From contig VZSF01009842.1 in assembly GCA_013398295.1 (NCBI GenBank), positions 806,001-870,000 of the forward strand: a stretch of 64,000 nt of DNA. The letters run 5' to 3'. Below are positions 10,401 to 22,651 of this stretch, piece after piece (position 1 is the first letter of the stretch; every line of letters begins with the position of its first letter). Made by a program: the position numbers and the translations under genes. The notes beneath the pieces are model-generated. The model did no database searches and was not told the origin of the DNA. It worked only from the letters and a program-made list of their open reading frames with translations. The stretch is from Chionis minor. Its lineage: Eukaryota > Chordata > Aves > Charadriiformes > Chionididae.

Positions 10401-13400
10401 TACTTCTTCCACCTTCAGGCTTGTACCAGCACGTCTGGGGGAAGGTGACTGATTGGCAGGGGTGAGGATAACTTTTCATTGCAGGTATATAGGGTCTAAT
10501 GCACGGAAATGCTAGCAGGGCCTCTGACTACTTTGGTAATGCAAATAAGCAAGCTAAACAAACCAGTGAGCCACACCCATACAAAATCAGTTGCATAATA
10601 ATACCTTTATCTCCCTGCCTTGCCCTCAAGTATTCTCTCTGTTGCCCTAATAGAAAATAGTGTGGTTGTGGGACTGAGACATGTCTTGGTAAAAGGTTAA
10701 AAACATACGTATTTGTGTGTATGTAAGCTGGAGGGATCTCTCAGAGGATACTCTCCACATCTTTCCTTCCTCTCCAAGTTCTGTGTCCAACAGAAGCCAT
10801 TCTGCTGGCTTTTTGAAATGTCTCAAGGAGTTCCTTATGTTGCCACTACACTGTCTCAAGCATGTTTTTATCTGTGCCCTTCCCAGTGAAATTGTGTGAC
10901 TGTCTACATGCATTGCAAAATAACTAATGTTTCGGAAAGAAGAGCTGTAGTTGGTGTAACATTGCCTGCTTTACCAGCTGGTGGGGGGAGCTTACAGCAT
11001 TTGACTTGTTTCATCAGAGAAGTGCCCGGTTAAATCTGTGGCATCTCCGCAGCTCCTTCAGAAGTTGCTATAGCAGAACATGTTTTGTGTGGACAAATCT
11101 TTGGCTTTTTTCAGCCACTGCTAATTTAATTTTAAAAAAAAGATAGGTATTGGCATTTGTTTTATCTTGATGAAAAAGAGATCTCTTTCTATTTGGAAAC
11201 AATCTAGCCATGAAATAGTTTGTCATGCTCATCTATTCACTTTTGTTCATTAATAATTTAGTGTGTCACAAACACTGTGTAATAAATCCTCCAGTATTGT
11301 ATTTGGCAGGACATCAGACATATATTTTGATGTGGTTACTGAAGGACCGTGTATGTGCAGTAACTAGTAATTTTGAAGTTTTCTTAACATTTGTTTAGCT
11401 TCTTGGAGCTATTGCTAACCCCAGAGCTTGGCTCCTATTTCCTTTCTGATCATTTTGCTCTGGTTAAATGAAATGTTGCAACAAGGAAGCATGGGTATGA
11501 ATGAGGGATGAGTGACCCTTCATCTTTGTTTTACAGTGTAATGGAGTGTGCTTAGCAAACGGAAGAAGTGTCCATGTTTGAATGTCTGTTTTGTCTGATT
11601 TCAATAGCGGGACTAGCAGTACTTGCAAGAGGTATATTAGACTTGTTTTTGAAATTTTGTGCCATGGAGACTCCAAAATCTCATAAACCATTCATTGTAA
11701 AACTACTGAAAGCACTATTGCAACGGCTTCCTTTAGCACCTTACTTCTATCTTGCTTCAATTGAAACAGTTCTCAGTAATTTCCTCTTTGCAGTGGCTTT
11801 TTATAGATTTGAAAAGCTGTTGTTGCAACTTCTCGCCTTCTCTTGCAGACCTGCTTTTCTTGGAAAGCTCTTTTTTTCTTGGCATTTATTGTGTTTTGTT
11901 GTTCACCAAGGGAGTGGCTGTTGTTTACCTTGGGCCTGTCATGCTGGTTCTGCTTAACCAAAATGGTAGAGTCTGAGTCCCTTTGGCAGAAGGTCTGTAT
12001 GTTATTGCCCTGCCTTTGCTAAGTTCTGGAGAAAATGAGCAAGGAAGAAATAACAGGCAAGGAAAGACACATGGGGGGCGACACAGCCTACGGCTGTCCT
12101 GTGCGTGCGCTGAATGAGCATTAGAGCAGAGGAGGTCAGTATGGTAAGAGACAAATGCAGGAACCATCTCTCCCAGCCAGTGCCTGTGGCATGGGTCAGC
12201 AGCATTCCTCCTTTACCCTGCTCTCACAAGCATGGGCAAAATCATGAGCATATCACACACTCGCTGGCTCACTTGCATGTGTTGTACCCTACCCACAGGA
12301 GGCAGGGAAGCTGACTGCAGCAGGGGTTAAGGAGCCCTGTCTGAGGTAAGAAATAGCAGAGGAAATAATGCTACCCACTTGCTAAGATTCAAACCCGAAT
12401 GAAACACAGTAACCGGTTGGTGAGAAGCTGGTTTCAAGGCGTGCGAGAAAATCTTCTATTTTCCAGTGGGATCCACCTGCTATTTCTCAATTTACTTTCA
12501 TGTAAAAGTGCAGAATTTGACTGGATCTGCTTTCGTGTTGCTGGCTCTAAGCCTCCTAGACCAGTGAAGTAGGTAGTAAGTGTGGTTTTTCTAATGCTGT
12601 GTATTTTCAATTTTTTTGACTATGGCAACAGCAGTTGTTAGGAAATCATGTCTCAGGCTATGTAAACTGGGTTTTTTGTTTGGTTGACTGGTTTATTTTT
12701 TTTCCCAAACAGTCCTTTACCCTCCCTTGCACCTTTAGCAAGTATGTTCATAAGACTTTCAAATATTCATTATGTTAGGCAATATTGGGATTTGTTATAC
12801 ACGGGGTGGGAAAAAGCTAAGGTCTTGGGAACAGAAGTTCTAGAAAGTCTATCTAGCTGATAGAAGAGCTGCACTAACTTCAGGGCAGCTTGTAATACTT
12901 CTGGCTTCTTTTGTCATCAGGTTTCTGCAGGTTCCCTGTAAAATTTGTGTATCCTTGTTGTAAGCTGCCTGTAAGGGAAACAGGGCTTCCTCCTTTGAAA
13001 AGAGGAAGGAATGTGTCAGTCCTAATTCCTCGGTATGTGCTTGTGCATGTTGTGCTCGACATAATACATGAAGTAGGTGTGTAATAGGTGCTTTTGGAGA
13101 AGAGATGAGCTACCCATTGCTGTAACATACTTACTAGTGTGATTCCTGTGTAGCGATGGATAGAGCTTTAGCTAAGGATTATGGATGGTTGCAACAACAG
13201 TGAGCTAAAATCTAATGTTCGTACACTATTAGGACCATGCAGTCACTTACGTGCTCTCAGTTAAGTTTGAAATGCCACATAATCTTATGGATAGGTAAAG
13301 CATTCTCTGGGAAGTTATGCTACTGCGTGATGAGAACTGCCTTCAAGAAAACATGGTTAAGTGCCAGAAAATAATAAATAGTGATAATTTTGTGCTGGGG

Positions 13401-15677
13401 GAGAGAGAAAACGAAGGAAACATCAAAGACGCCTTTAAATGCTTCCTGCTGAGCAGTGAATTAGTTCTGACAAGTGAATGTTGTTCTGTGGTTAAAGATG
13501 TTGTTGTGGCAGGTGTCTTTGGGTGGTGCTTTTAGTATTCAAAATTATTTCTTAAGGTGCAGAGCTGAAGCTGGAGAAGCCGTATTTGGTTGCACTAGGT
13601 TTGCAATTTTTTGTGTGTGTAGTGGTTTCTTTGGAGGCAGTGGTTGTGAGAACAAAGAAGTTTTAAGAACAGCAGGTTTTCCATCTTGGCCACTAACTAA
13701 AATCAGTGGCCTGGGAATTGTCTTCTAAGCCAAATGGCAACTGGAGATTCATGGAGGAATGGATTAACTGCAGACTAGTTGACTGCTGGACTCAGTTTAT
13801 GTGTGTCAAGTTATACTTCACGTATGCCTGGACAGATTTTATCTGTTTTCTCCTACAGACTTGTAAGGTCCAGAACGGCTGCTGCTACTTGTCAGAGAGT
13901 GGACTTGCCCATCTCTGAGGGAAGAAGGGATGGAGGTGTTTACTCATAGATGAGCAGATCATCCACAGGCTGTACTGTTAAGCCTGAGCTTAACAGTCTT
14001 TAAATGAGTCTTTAAATGTTGCCTGCCACATGGTCCTGTTCAAATCAAAATTCTTAGCTTGCTGTCTCTGCTCTCTGCACAATGAAAATGCAGATTAAAG
14101 CTCATAGCGTCTGATTATAAGTGTGGTTGCAGGCTTGACTGTACTTAAGGAATGAGCAGCTGGTACCGGTAGGGCTGCTTTCTGCTGGGGTCCATTTATT
14201 TTAGTTCCAGGTTAAGTAGCAGTGCATATTAGAGCTGATTCCTTCTCAGCAGAGCCCCAAGAGAGGAGACTTTAACAGGTGCACAGGTGCTTTTTCTGAA
14301 GTATACTGGGATTCAAAAATAAAAACAGTTGCATCATCATATCACCATTTTGGGCAAGCTCTTTTATCCCAGCTTGCTTATTCCAGGCTGTCCTGGAGTG
14401 GGAAGGCTGGGAATGACCCATTGGAGGGCCAGTGCTAGCATGTCATGAAAAAAGCTGTTGCTGCGTTGGTGAAGAGGCAAAGGAGGGCGTATTTTCCTGG
14501 ATTCCAGCATGTGAAATACACATTTAACGTATGTGAAGATAGATAATGCAGTATTTTATAGGAAGCATATTTGGTGTTCATCCTGCTCTTGTAAAAGGGC
14601 ATTTATCCTTACCTTCTCCCATGTCAACTTTTACCATTGTATTTCCTTACCAGTTGTTTTGTAGTAGGGTAATTTACAGTGTGCCTGTTAGGATACATTA
14701 GCAAACTAGTTTACTTGTTGAAACTGCTCAGTGCTGCGAGGTAAGGTCCCCCAGATCTGTGTTTTAGGGAAAAAATTAATTGCTTAAGGATGATTGACTT
14801 TGCTTTGCTCAGGGTATATGCTTTATGTGTATGTAAATATTTGTAAAGAAATGCAATTCACTGAAAATCACAATTTGCAGAGTTTCAAGTGTTGAATTTA
14901 GAATTTGGTCAGTGTGCACTGCAAATGGATGTATTTTCCTCCAGTACGTATAGGTGGCACTGTTGGTCTATGTATACCAGGATGTAGACAGTGGCTTTCT
15001 AGCAGTTTCTCAGCCGTTTTAAATTTGGGGTATTTGAAAGTGCTGGCGCCATACAGCGTGGATTTTTGGTGGATCTTGATATCTGTCCTTACAGCTGCTG
15101 CAGCAGGTATCCCCCAGTTACTCCCAGGCAGGATGGTAGAGGCACTGTCTGCTTCCAAACCCTGTGTTGATCCATTTAGGATGGGAATTTGGGGAAGAAC
15201 ACCACCTTACTTTAATCCTTGTGAGGGTTCTTTTATGAAAACTACTTGAAGAGGAGGCAATTAAATGAAGCTGATACAGCAAGATAGTGTGTGAAATTCA
15301 ATAAAAGCACTGGTTCTACCTTGCTTATATAGGAAAGCAAAAAACTAGAGATGCCTTCTGGAAGAGGCTCCCAGGAATGACAGACCATCTCCAGGCAGGA
15401 AAAACCTGGAGGAGGGAATGGAGAAACATGGAGAAGTTGGAGCAGGAACAAGCTGGAGGCAAGGGCGAGGTGGGAAAAAATGTAGTACATGTGTGAGAAA
15501 AAGGATGAATACATAATTCATCATAAACCGAAAATAGCCAAAACCTGTGAAAGTGCTATGTAACAGAAAAGTATTTATTTAATATTTGGTCAAACTCTGA
15601 ATTGATGTTGCTGTCTTTGGTGCAGGATGTGGACTAACTTCTCCTTTTTCTTCTCTTCCATCTTTCTTTCCCCTCAG
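7492..15677 (+). other. NDUFA10: NDUFA10 intron, 8.2 kb
   Basis: Bounded by GTAAGT and CCCCTCAG. No coding exon or RNA gene recognised inside. Open frames up to about 130 codons (for example 11568-11957) show no family features and overlap frames on the other strand. Visible structure is limited to short A/T runs and the partial tandem duplication at 9867-9904. Confidence 0.8.
9867..9904. repeat. Partial tandem duplication, 22-bp period
   Basis: The 16-mer GCAAATGTCTAAGGAC occurs at 9867-9882 and again at 9889-9904, a 22-bp unit present about 1.7 times with no mismatch. The exact identity suggests a recent slippage event. Confidence 0.9.
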
Positions 15678-15786
15678 TGTTCAGGACAAAGATGGAGTGC
15701 TGGATCCTGCAGCCATCCCTCGCTTCATTCCAGAGATCACAATTGGGGGCAGTGAATATGATAAAATCTATTATGAGTATCGATCG
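15678..15786 (+). CDS. NDUFA10: NDUFA10 penultimate coding exon
   Basis: Seen: a long pyrimidine tract ending CCCCTCAG at 15677, then 109 bases whose first base completes the split Tyr codon, followed by 36 codons, and donor GTAAGT from 15787. The peptide begins VQDKDGVLD and contains IPRFIPEITIGG. Human NDUFA10, as I recall it, has VQDK..VL and IP.F.PE.TIG at the same places. Only about 16 of 36 residues agree, so this is the most diverged of the three exons. The end phase is 0, which joins directly to the LPGR start of the last exon. If the following intron were retained, translation would stop after about eleven more codons (TGA), so retention would remove the conserved C-terminus. Confidence 0.95.
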
Positions 15787-16631
15787 GTAAGTAATACTGG
15801 AAGGGGAGCAGTTGTATGATAGCCAAGCAACTGTCGCTGCCAAAGTATAAGCATGTTTGTAGGTGCCCTGTGCACAGTCTGGGTTTCAATCTTGTGCACA
15901 GGGGTACATGTTTCTAAGAGTAAATAAGGATTTTGCCTGGATCCCCACCTGTTTTGAAGTCTAGCTTCCCCACAAGAGGAATAATGAAGCAAATGGTTTG
16001 TTTTGTAAGCTGATTTTCTTTTTTGATCTTTAGATGTGGACTAAAGGATAAGTGGTTTTCATTTGTTTTTGTTTCTCCTGCCCTGATTAGTGTCTGACCT
16101 CTGAAATCTAAAATAATCCTTTAAGTCAAACAAGAAAATTGGAAACCCATGGTGGCTTCTATAAAGAAGACTGCTTATAAAACTCTGAGGGAGGGGGTGT
16201 TTTTTCTGGAGTAGGCTAAGGAGGTACGAATGTTACACTGCTTCTCAAAACTGTTGTTGCTTTAATTAGTGCGTTTCTGTATGCAGGCACACATCCAAAG
16301 CCTGTTGTGGCCCAGTGCTCTCTTACACCTCATGCAGGCTCCCACACAGTGTTTTAATTAGCTGCTTGCCTTTCTGGTTCTGGAGACAATGGCTTCCAAT
16401 TGACTTAGCACTTTGCCCTGTCGCTTATTGTTATTTAGCTGGCATGGGGTCCTCTCATACCATGTGGTGTTTTCCTAAGGCCTAGGTATTGCAAATTCTC
16501 ATTAGAGAAATTGTGGAATTGATGGCAATTAATACTGATTAGACAAACTGAAGTTACAGGTGATGTTATGTTTTCAATTTGGGTTGAAATCTCAGCCGCT
16601 GCCTGGTTTGGTTGTGTTTTTGTGGGTTTTT

Positions 16632-16649
16632 TTCAAGCAATCGCTTGAA
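16632..16649. repeat. Small perfect inverted repeat
   Basis: Seven-base arms TTCAAGC and GCTTGAA separated by AATC. The stem is too short to suggest a miRNA precursor and is probably incidental. Confidence 0.5.
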
Positions 16650-17143
16650 GACGAAGGAAGGTCTATATAAATTGTTGTAAACCATGATTTTCGTAGTCAG
16701 AACCTTATCATTTTTCTTGTCCTGTTAGTATACAGTGTCTTACTGAAATTAAAATGTAAGATACAGGTTTGTGAACTTGTTTGGAAACTCTGAATTACCA
16801 GTGTTTTCTTCTTGAATAGTCAGTTCAGAAGTCCCTGTGAATATTCAGCATAATTTATTCCCCCTCAGTGAACTATGTAATGGAGAGGCTCCTGAGTTAA
16901 TGCTGTTCTGCCTCATTTGAGAAGTAGTCTTTCGAGCTTGTAAAAGGGGCTAAAGCTAAAGGTTAGAGTAGCAGAAAGCATCTTGGTACTCCTTGAGGCT
17001 GTCTAATGGGTTTGAAAACTCCCTGGTCCATCTGAGAAATTACTGTCGGGATTTTGTGCTTCTTGGTATCACTTACATTTTTAAGTCCAAAACTTCAAGC
17101 TCAGACTAAGGATTTTTTGGAGTCCTCCACTCCAAGAGACATC

Positions 17144-17154
17144 TGTGTGTGTGT
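17144..17154. repeat. Short (TG)n microsatellite
   Basis: Five TG units; potentially polymorphic but very short. Confidence 0.7.
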
Positions 17155-18533
17155 AGCACATATTTCAGAAGGATCTGCTGCATGACTTGTCACCAGCACG
17201 CAACATCCATCTGTACTGACAGTGCCTTTCTTCCTGAAGATGATAGGGTTTTTCAGCTGAAATGTCACTTTGCAGTGGAACTGGGAATTATTGAGGCTGC
17301 CTGACGCACAGCTAGATGTGACCTTGGTGCTGCGTGCTAAGAAACAGGGGTAATACTTCTGAAAGCCTTTTTTTTCCTCTTAACTGTAGAACAGCACATT
17401 CCTCTGTGCTGGCAAGAAACTGAGAATGCCCTGGCTCATCAAGTAGCTGGCTTCCAGGAAAAATTGTGACTTGCCTTGCAGATGTAGCAAAAGGATGCTT
17501 AGAAGTAAGAATATGAATACCTGGGAAGGAAAGCTGGGTCCTTGGATTGCTCTGCTTGATGCCAGTTAGTTGACAGCAGAAGCTGAGCACTGTCAGTGAG
17601 AAAAAAATATTGCCAAAATATAATCTCCCTTTTGCAGACTTGCTCTTAGGCCCTGATTCAGGAAAGTACTGTGGAAAGGGATAATGTCCTTTGGAATAGG
17701 GAAGAGTTGTACATTTCATGAAGCATCCTGTTAAATTCAGGCAATATTAGCTACTCCTTTTCTCTCTTCTGAACACTTAGATACTTGTAATCTTTCAGGG
17801 ATGGGGGGCCTCTATAGCCATGGTGCACAACGCAAAAAGGCGCTGAATTTTCCTACTTTCTGTAAGCTACTGGAAAGGGAAGCACAAAGCCAGCCCCACC
17901 TGCCATTTTATGTTCTAATAATTCAGTTCTTTGTGTTGAAACTTTGAAGATCTGTGTTTTTCTCTCCAACTTTGTTTAGCAAATGAAGGTGTGAATTTCT
18001 TTGTAAGGCAAGACTTATATTCAGAAGTAACACAAGACCAACCAGTGCAGGCAGAAAAAGCAGATGAACTTCTAGACATACAAATCTTGGCTACGAGGTT
18101 ACTGGGTCTAATGAGAGGGAATTGTAAACCCTTACCTTGCCCGTGTTCATGCAGAGATGGTTACAGCTGTGCTACCACTTTTGCATTTGAAGACAGATAA
18201 AGATTTTAGGCTCACATGACATGTCAGTAAAGACTTAATTATGGTATAATTACAGAACTTTAACTTTTCCTTGTGGGAAATACATGCTTTTAAAGTTGGT
18301 GTAATGATGTTTACCGCATAAATACAATGATTTGCGTAGGGGACTTTTTTTTTCCTTGGCAATCCTATAACTAGTCATAAATCCTTGATCATACCAATAG
18401 GCAGCTAATTGCTGTGCTTTTCAGAGTTGCATGCACACAATTCATGCTGCCTAATAATGGTGGTTTTCAGGGATTCGCAAATTCCAGGCAGAAGCTGTTT
18501 ATTGTTAAAAATATTCATTAGTCAGAAGCAACC

Positions 18534-18548
18534 GAGGAGGAGGAGGAG
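18534..18548. repeat. (GAG)5 microsatellite
   Basis: Five perfect GAG units in the NDUFA10 intron. Confidence 0.8.
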
Positions 18549-19912
18549 ACACTCTTCAGGGTCCAAGATTTCATTATGTGTGCCTTTCTGCGAAATAATG
18601 AGGTAGCCACATACAGCTCTGAATACTAGAAACTAGCTTTTTTATGTATATCCTCTAAATTTTTTCTGAAAGCATTCTCTTCATGTGTGAGGAGGTGGCT
18701 TTCTGCCTCCTCCTCTTACCATAAAGTCATCTGGCAGGGTTCAGCTGTTCTGTTCAGGCATTCATAAACTTCTAAAGATGCTCTTCTGGCAAAGGAAAAG
18801 TAACCTTTTAGTCAGGTTCTGTAGATCAGAGATAAGCATGTTCGTTCTTAAGTGAAGCAACATTATTTTAGGAACTGTCAGACTAGTAAAGACTTGACTA
18901 CTCTCTTAACTGCTGTATCTCTCCGCTTTCTTCCAACTGCGTGCAGTCCCCACAGATAATGCTTCAAACTCCATGTGCGCCCTGCAAAGCTGGAGCACTT
19001 AGGCAGATGTGTTTGCAGAGAAGACAAAAACAAATAGTTCTGTTTAATGGAATCAGTGTGCTTAAGTAATGTGCTTATGTACTTCACACTCATGAATGCT
19101 GTTGGCAAGTCCTGCTGAATCTCCTGGGGGTGGTGAAAAAAGGCTTCTTTTACGTGTATGCTCTTTTCTGTATACATAAAAGTGCAGCTGTCTGAGATTC
19201 ATATTCCAGTCATCACCTACATCTTTACCTCTGAAAACAAAGCTGGAGAACTCTAAAATAGTCTTTGCCACCTCTCCCTTCACTGATCATAAGGAAATGA
19301 TCAGCATTCATTTATACGAAGTTTGTGCTTAAAAATACAGACAAATTGGTGGGCTTGCTTATCACAGGTGCACCAGAGCCTGGAGTTAAGTGCTTGCTGG
19401 TGTTCACTCCAGGCATTAGAGTGGAGAATTCTTTTGCTAGAACAGGTGAAAGCAAAATGGTTAAAACCTAGTTTCCTTTCTCATGTCATCAGCCCTAGCA
19501 GAAAGCATTTGTGCTAGCCCACTCACCCTGACACTGGTTCATGTAACGTGGCTCCTCTCTTTCTCCAGTGGCTTGCCCCAATGTCTTTAAACACAAGTTA
19601 AGAAACCCCAACAGAGAAGAGGCCTGTTTTCAGTAGTATGCTAAAAAGCGTGGCTTGCATTTCATGCTGTAGGATTTCTTTGGGTTTTTTTTTCCCCATT
19701 CTGTCTTTGAGGTCTAAGATTGCATAGTGGGAGGGGTATCCTATTCTCTTTATAAGGTGCTGGGATTTTTTAAGTATATGTGCTGGTACGTATATTAAAG
19801 GAAACAAACTAATGCCTGGGCACATAATTCCTCTTCAGACAAGACAGGCCTAGGCACCTAGAAGTTCCTTTTGTACTAAAGCAATCATCAAAATCAAAAT
19901 GATTCTCTACCA

Positions 19913-19955
19913 GCATAGCAAGTAGAGAAGTGTTGCATAGCAGCAAGTAGAGAAG
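19913..19955. repeat. Near-perfect direct repeat (18 and 21 bp)
   Basis: GCATAGCAAGTAGAGAAG at 19913-19930 recurs at 19935-19955 with a 3-base CAG insertion after GCATAG. This is a local duplication with a small later indel. Confidence 0.85.
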
Positions 19956-20869
19956 AGGCAACAGGGTGGAGGGAAGGAAAGTCCCAGGCTTTATATTGCC
20001 CTCCCTTTCATAAGCATGCAGACTTAGGAGGGGAAATCCTCAAGTGTGCAGTGTCTGCCATGCCTCCAGTTACTTCGGTAGTTGCAGGGAAGTAGCTGTA
20101 ACACAGTGAGCTTTTGAGTGATACGAACATGAGCCTGCAACATCAGTCAACTGTTGGCCTCACAGCCCAAAAAAAAGAGTATTGTAACAGCATGTGTTTA
20201 TAATGTGAAGATCATAACTAGCCCAAAAGGGAGAACATTAAGGGAATACTTTCTCCAGGTTTAATGTGGCCCAAGTCGCATGTGAAGTGCAGCCCTGACA
20301 CTTTTTGGCAGCTGCGGTTGCAAGGGGGTGAAGATGGCTGCTGGCAAACTGGGGGCTTAGGAAGTCCTTTTGCTTTCCCATCTTCTGTGACAGGGCAGAG
20401 CGCTCCTGGCTTACACATAAATCCCCCATTTAAAATGCCCCAAACTACAAAAGAAATACTTGAGCTTTCAAGAAGTGTGGATCAACAAAAGGGAGTGTTT
20501 GTGTCAAAATTTGATGCATTGAGGTTTAATGTGGTGCTACTGCATGGCGCGGTCCTCAGCATCTTGGCCTCTGGCTGCAGATTTTGGGTTACAAGAAAAG
20601 CTGCACGCTACTAAAAAACCCCTTTGACCAGTTCTGCTTGTATGCGCAGAGGACACTACCCATGCATACATATGAAGTACGACTGTGGCAGTAAGCCTTA
20701 TCTAAGCCATGAATTGTCTTCCATAGTACTCTTGCCTTTGCAAGAAGTAGGGAGGTTAGGATATCTTTGTTTGTTCTCCATGTTTGATTGTATCAAAGAC
20801 AGCTGCTATGGTAACAATATTCTGTTTTATTTCTTCTGCCATTTTTTCTTGGCTTGATGAAGTTTTCTC

Positions 20870-20886
20870 TTTTTTTTTTTTTTTTT
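20870..20886. repeat. Poly-T tract (17 T)
   Basis: Uninterrupted T run inside the NDUFA10 intron; no retroposon body recognised on either side. Confidence 0.9.
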
Positions 20887-21660
20887 GTATCAAGGTGTCT
20901 CTTCCTAATTCTTACTTTAATGGATGTGTTTGACAGCTATAATGCCCAGTCCTGTCTGCTGCTCTTGAGTCCAAGAAGGAATGAAAACAGACACACAATA
21001 AGTTAGGAAAAGTCTTAATTTAAGGGGTTTTATTTCTGCTCTATCTCTGCAAAAATATTTTTAGCCCTTTCTAAAGTAACAAGATGTTGCCTAGCTAAAT
21101 ATCAGTAAGACAAGAAGAACCTGAAGAGTAACTAAAACCTAGGAATGACAAAGTTGTTCCTGAAGAGTACCTGGAAAGAGGTGGGAGTAGGCATGCGATC
21201 TGCTTATCTTCCAGTCTCCCCTACTCCTCCACTCTTTCCAATCTTCTATGTACAGAGAAAGCATGAGAAGTTTGTTCAGTCCCTCTTCTGCTTTAGAAAT
21301 GTGTATCTTCTCTACCCTGCTTCCCTTGAAAAATATCATGGGAAATTGGCATGGATATCTATCCCAGATATGGGGGGGAGGGGACCCAAGAGACCTCAGG
21401 ACTATCTCAGATCTTGGTCCTGGTACTTGTGTCTGTTTTGTTTTAGATGACAAACCATGCTTTCCCAGGCACTGGGTGCCTATGTAAATCAAAAAGACAG
21501 TAAAATCCCACTGTCATTAAAATAATCCATTTCAAACTTGAGTCTGCCACTGAGTCCTGTAAAAGAAAACCCTATTTTTTTGTGGGAGCATATCCTCCCT
21601 CTCTCAAACCCCTCTCAAGCCCACATCCATGTAGGAATGTGATTCCTAGGGTAGACCTCT

Positions 21661-21680
21661 AATAAATAAATCAATAAAAA
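21661..21680. repeat. (AATA)n-like simple repeat
   Basis: AATAAATAAATCAATAAAAA, an imperfect tetranucleotide tract. Confidence 0.7.
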
Positions 21681-22636
21681 TACAAGGAAAATAGCTTGGA
21701 AGAAAGATCTTTTGTCAGTGATTAAGCAAAGTGGAGGAAAGTTGCAAGTGAACTCTTACTCCACTCTTCTGCATCTCCTAGGAAACTTTCATTTAAAAAA
21801 AAAAAATCCAACCCTCAGAGGATAGTTTCATTGTGGTATCTTATATTGACAATCATGCTGTAAAACAGGAAAAGGTTTTGGCTAATCTGTAAGAAAGATT
21901 CTTCCATCTCTTTCTGGCTCTCCCCTGCTTTGCTCCAGCTTCTCACGGGTAACATCTCCATGGGTCTTAAACTGTGAAATAGTGTCAGTTTGAGTTGTTG
22001 AACGGTGCAGGTGTGGTGGTACAATTTTGATTGGGGTGGCATTAGTATGTTATTTTCCTTGTTTCCTGATAGCATTTTTCTTCTGGTAAGTGCCTTCAGG
22101 CTTTATAACGTAGAACTGGCATTGCTAAGACCTGCTGCTACTTTGCTTAACGTAACATAACAAGAAAAGCTATTATAAGAGGCTTTTTGCATTTTACCTG
22201 TCCAGTTAGAAAAGCAAGTCTACAGTTAGTTGTCTTTTTCATGTGGTAGGTTTGAACTCTGTAGTGGATAACTGGCATTTCTAACATGTTCTTTCGTGAG
22301 ACAAACTAAAGTAGGTGTTATTCTGCCACTGTGGAGAATAGTTAGTAGGGCAAGTTAGGCACTGTGGAAAAAAGCTGCAACAAAATATTTAGCTGTACTT
22401 TGTTGCTTATTTATTCTTGGCTGTCCTGCAAAAGCAAGGCTAGAAGTATGCGTTAGATTCTTTATGGTGTTTGCAGTTGTTCAAGTTGCAAGTCACATAA
22501 ATTTTTACAAAATCAGATTCCTATTTAAACTCAGTTATGTTGTTTGCACTAAAAAATGAGTTTTAAAGAAATATGCTGTGTCTTTCTTATGGATACTTCT
22601 CTTTCCAAAAGATTTCTACTGTCTTGTCTGTCTTTT

Positions 22637-22651
22637 GAATGAATGAATGAA
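22637..22651. repeat. (GAAT)n microsatellite
   Basis: Three full GAAT units plus GAA; short and possibly polymorphic. Confidence 0.8.

Noticed and set aside
12360..12420. Sequence TTCAAACCCGAATGAAA, similar to a tRNA T-loop
   Set aside because: No matching A-box or cloverleaf could be built around it.
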